Assembly: GCA_029777755.1 (NCBI GenBank)
Contig: JAKORQ010000586.1
Span: forward strand, 1 to 5,549
Reading direction: 5' to 3'
From: Planctomycetota bacterium
Lineage (GTDB): Bacteria; Planctomycetota; Phycisphaerae; Tepidisphaerales; Tepidisphaeraceae
Length of the DNA: 5,549 nt
The translations under genes were made by a program, and so were the position numbers. Under the pieces are notes generated by a model. It was not told the origin of the DNA. It did not search any database and was given only the letters and a program-made list of their open reading frames with translations. This document shows, piece after piece, positions 5,492 through 5,549 of the stretch. Each line of letters opens with the position of its first letter. Position 1 is the stretch's first letter.

Positions 5492-5549
5492 ATGATTTCT
5501 ACAATCCTGCTGGACATTCTCGCCCCCATTCTCGTGATGATCGCCATTG
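5492..5549 (+). CDS. N-terminus of a membrane protein, possibly an AEC-type permease, cut by the window end
   Basis: Only 19 codons are visible: MISTILLDIL followed by APILVMIAI, then one base of the next codon. The stretch is almost wholly hydrophobic with a single Asp, as expected for a first transmembrane helix. It resembles the start of auxin efflux carrier (AEC) family permeases as I remember them, but 19 residues cannot settle that. The upstream frame is open only back to 5462, after a TGA at 5459-5461, and offers no other ATG or GTG start, which supports 5492. No clear Shine-Dalgarno sequence is seen; TTCAAT (5450-5455) and TATCGT (5473-5478) with 17-bp spacing form a weak promoter candidate. 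It is divergent from thrS. Confidence 0.5.
   Translation, partial: MISTILLDILAPILVMIAI

Overview
The window comes from a GC-rich bacterium (roughly 60% GC by eye) with ordinary sigma70-like -10 elements. No ribosomal RNA, tRNA or mobile element fixes the taxon. Two things argue against an enteric gammaproteobacterium. First, thrS is not followed by infC-rpmI-rplT. Second, ThrS carries an insertion of about 25 residues before the zinc-site cysteine and reads MNCPMH where E. coli has MNCPGH. From memory this ThrS form resembles those of Planctomycetota or related phyla, but that is a low-confidence guess.

Layout. At 2-1228 (+) is the 3' part of a YidE/AspT-type membrane transporter gene, closed by a strong intrinsic terminator (1245-1294). 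A promoter starts inside the terminator's T-run and its -10 box lies 7 nt before the ATG of a cobalamin-binding-type radical SAM gene with a DUF4080-like C-terminus (1327-2826, +). That gene converges on thrS, with 15 bp between the stop codons. thrS encodes a 676-residue threonyl-tRNA synthetase (2842-4872, -). Its 5' leader (about 4873-5022) contains a 20-codon peptide gene with six ACG threonine codons, followed by mutually exclusive antiterminator and terminator structures. From about 5059 to 5491 no gene is recognisable; the stretch holds a 14-bp palindrome and an inverted pair of REP-like GC-rich palindromes. At 5492 a new membrane protein gene begins and runs off the window.

Main discovery candidate. 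thrS appears to be controlled by classical ribosome-mediated transcription attenuation through a threonine-rich leader peptide. The known controls are the T-box in Firmicutes and translational autorepression by ThrS in E. coli. The leader shows every part expected: a promoter, Thr codons, a protector hairpin (1:2), an antiterminator (2:3) of about 20 bp, and a terminator (3:4) of 8 bp followed by five T residues. The leader peptide also appears to be translated from a leaderless or nearly leaderless transcript. The transporter and radical SAM genes show no functional link to thrS.
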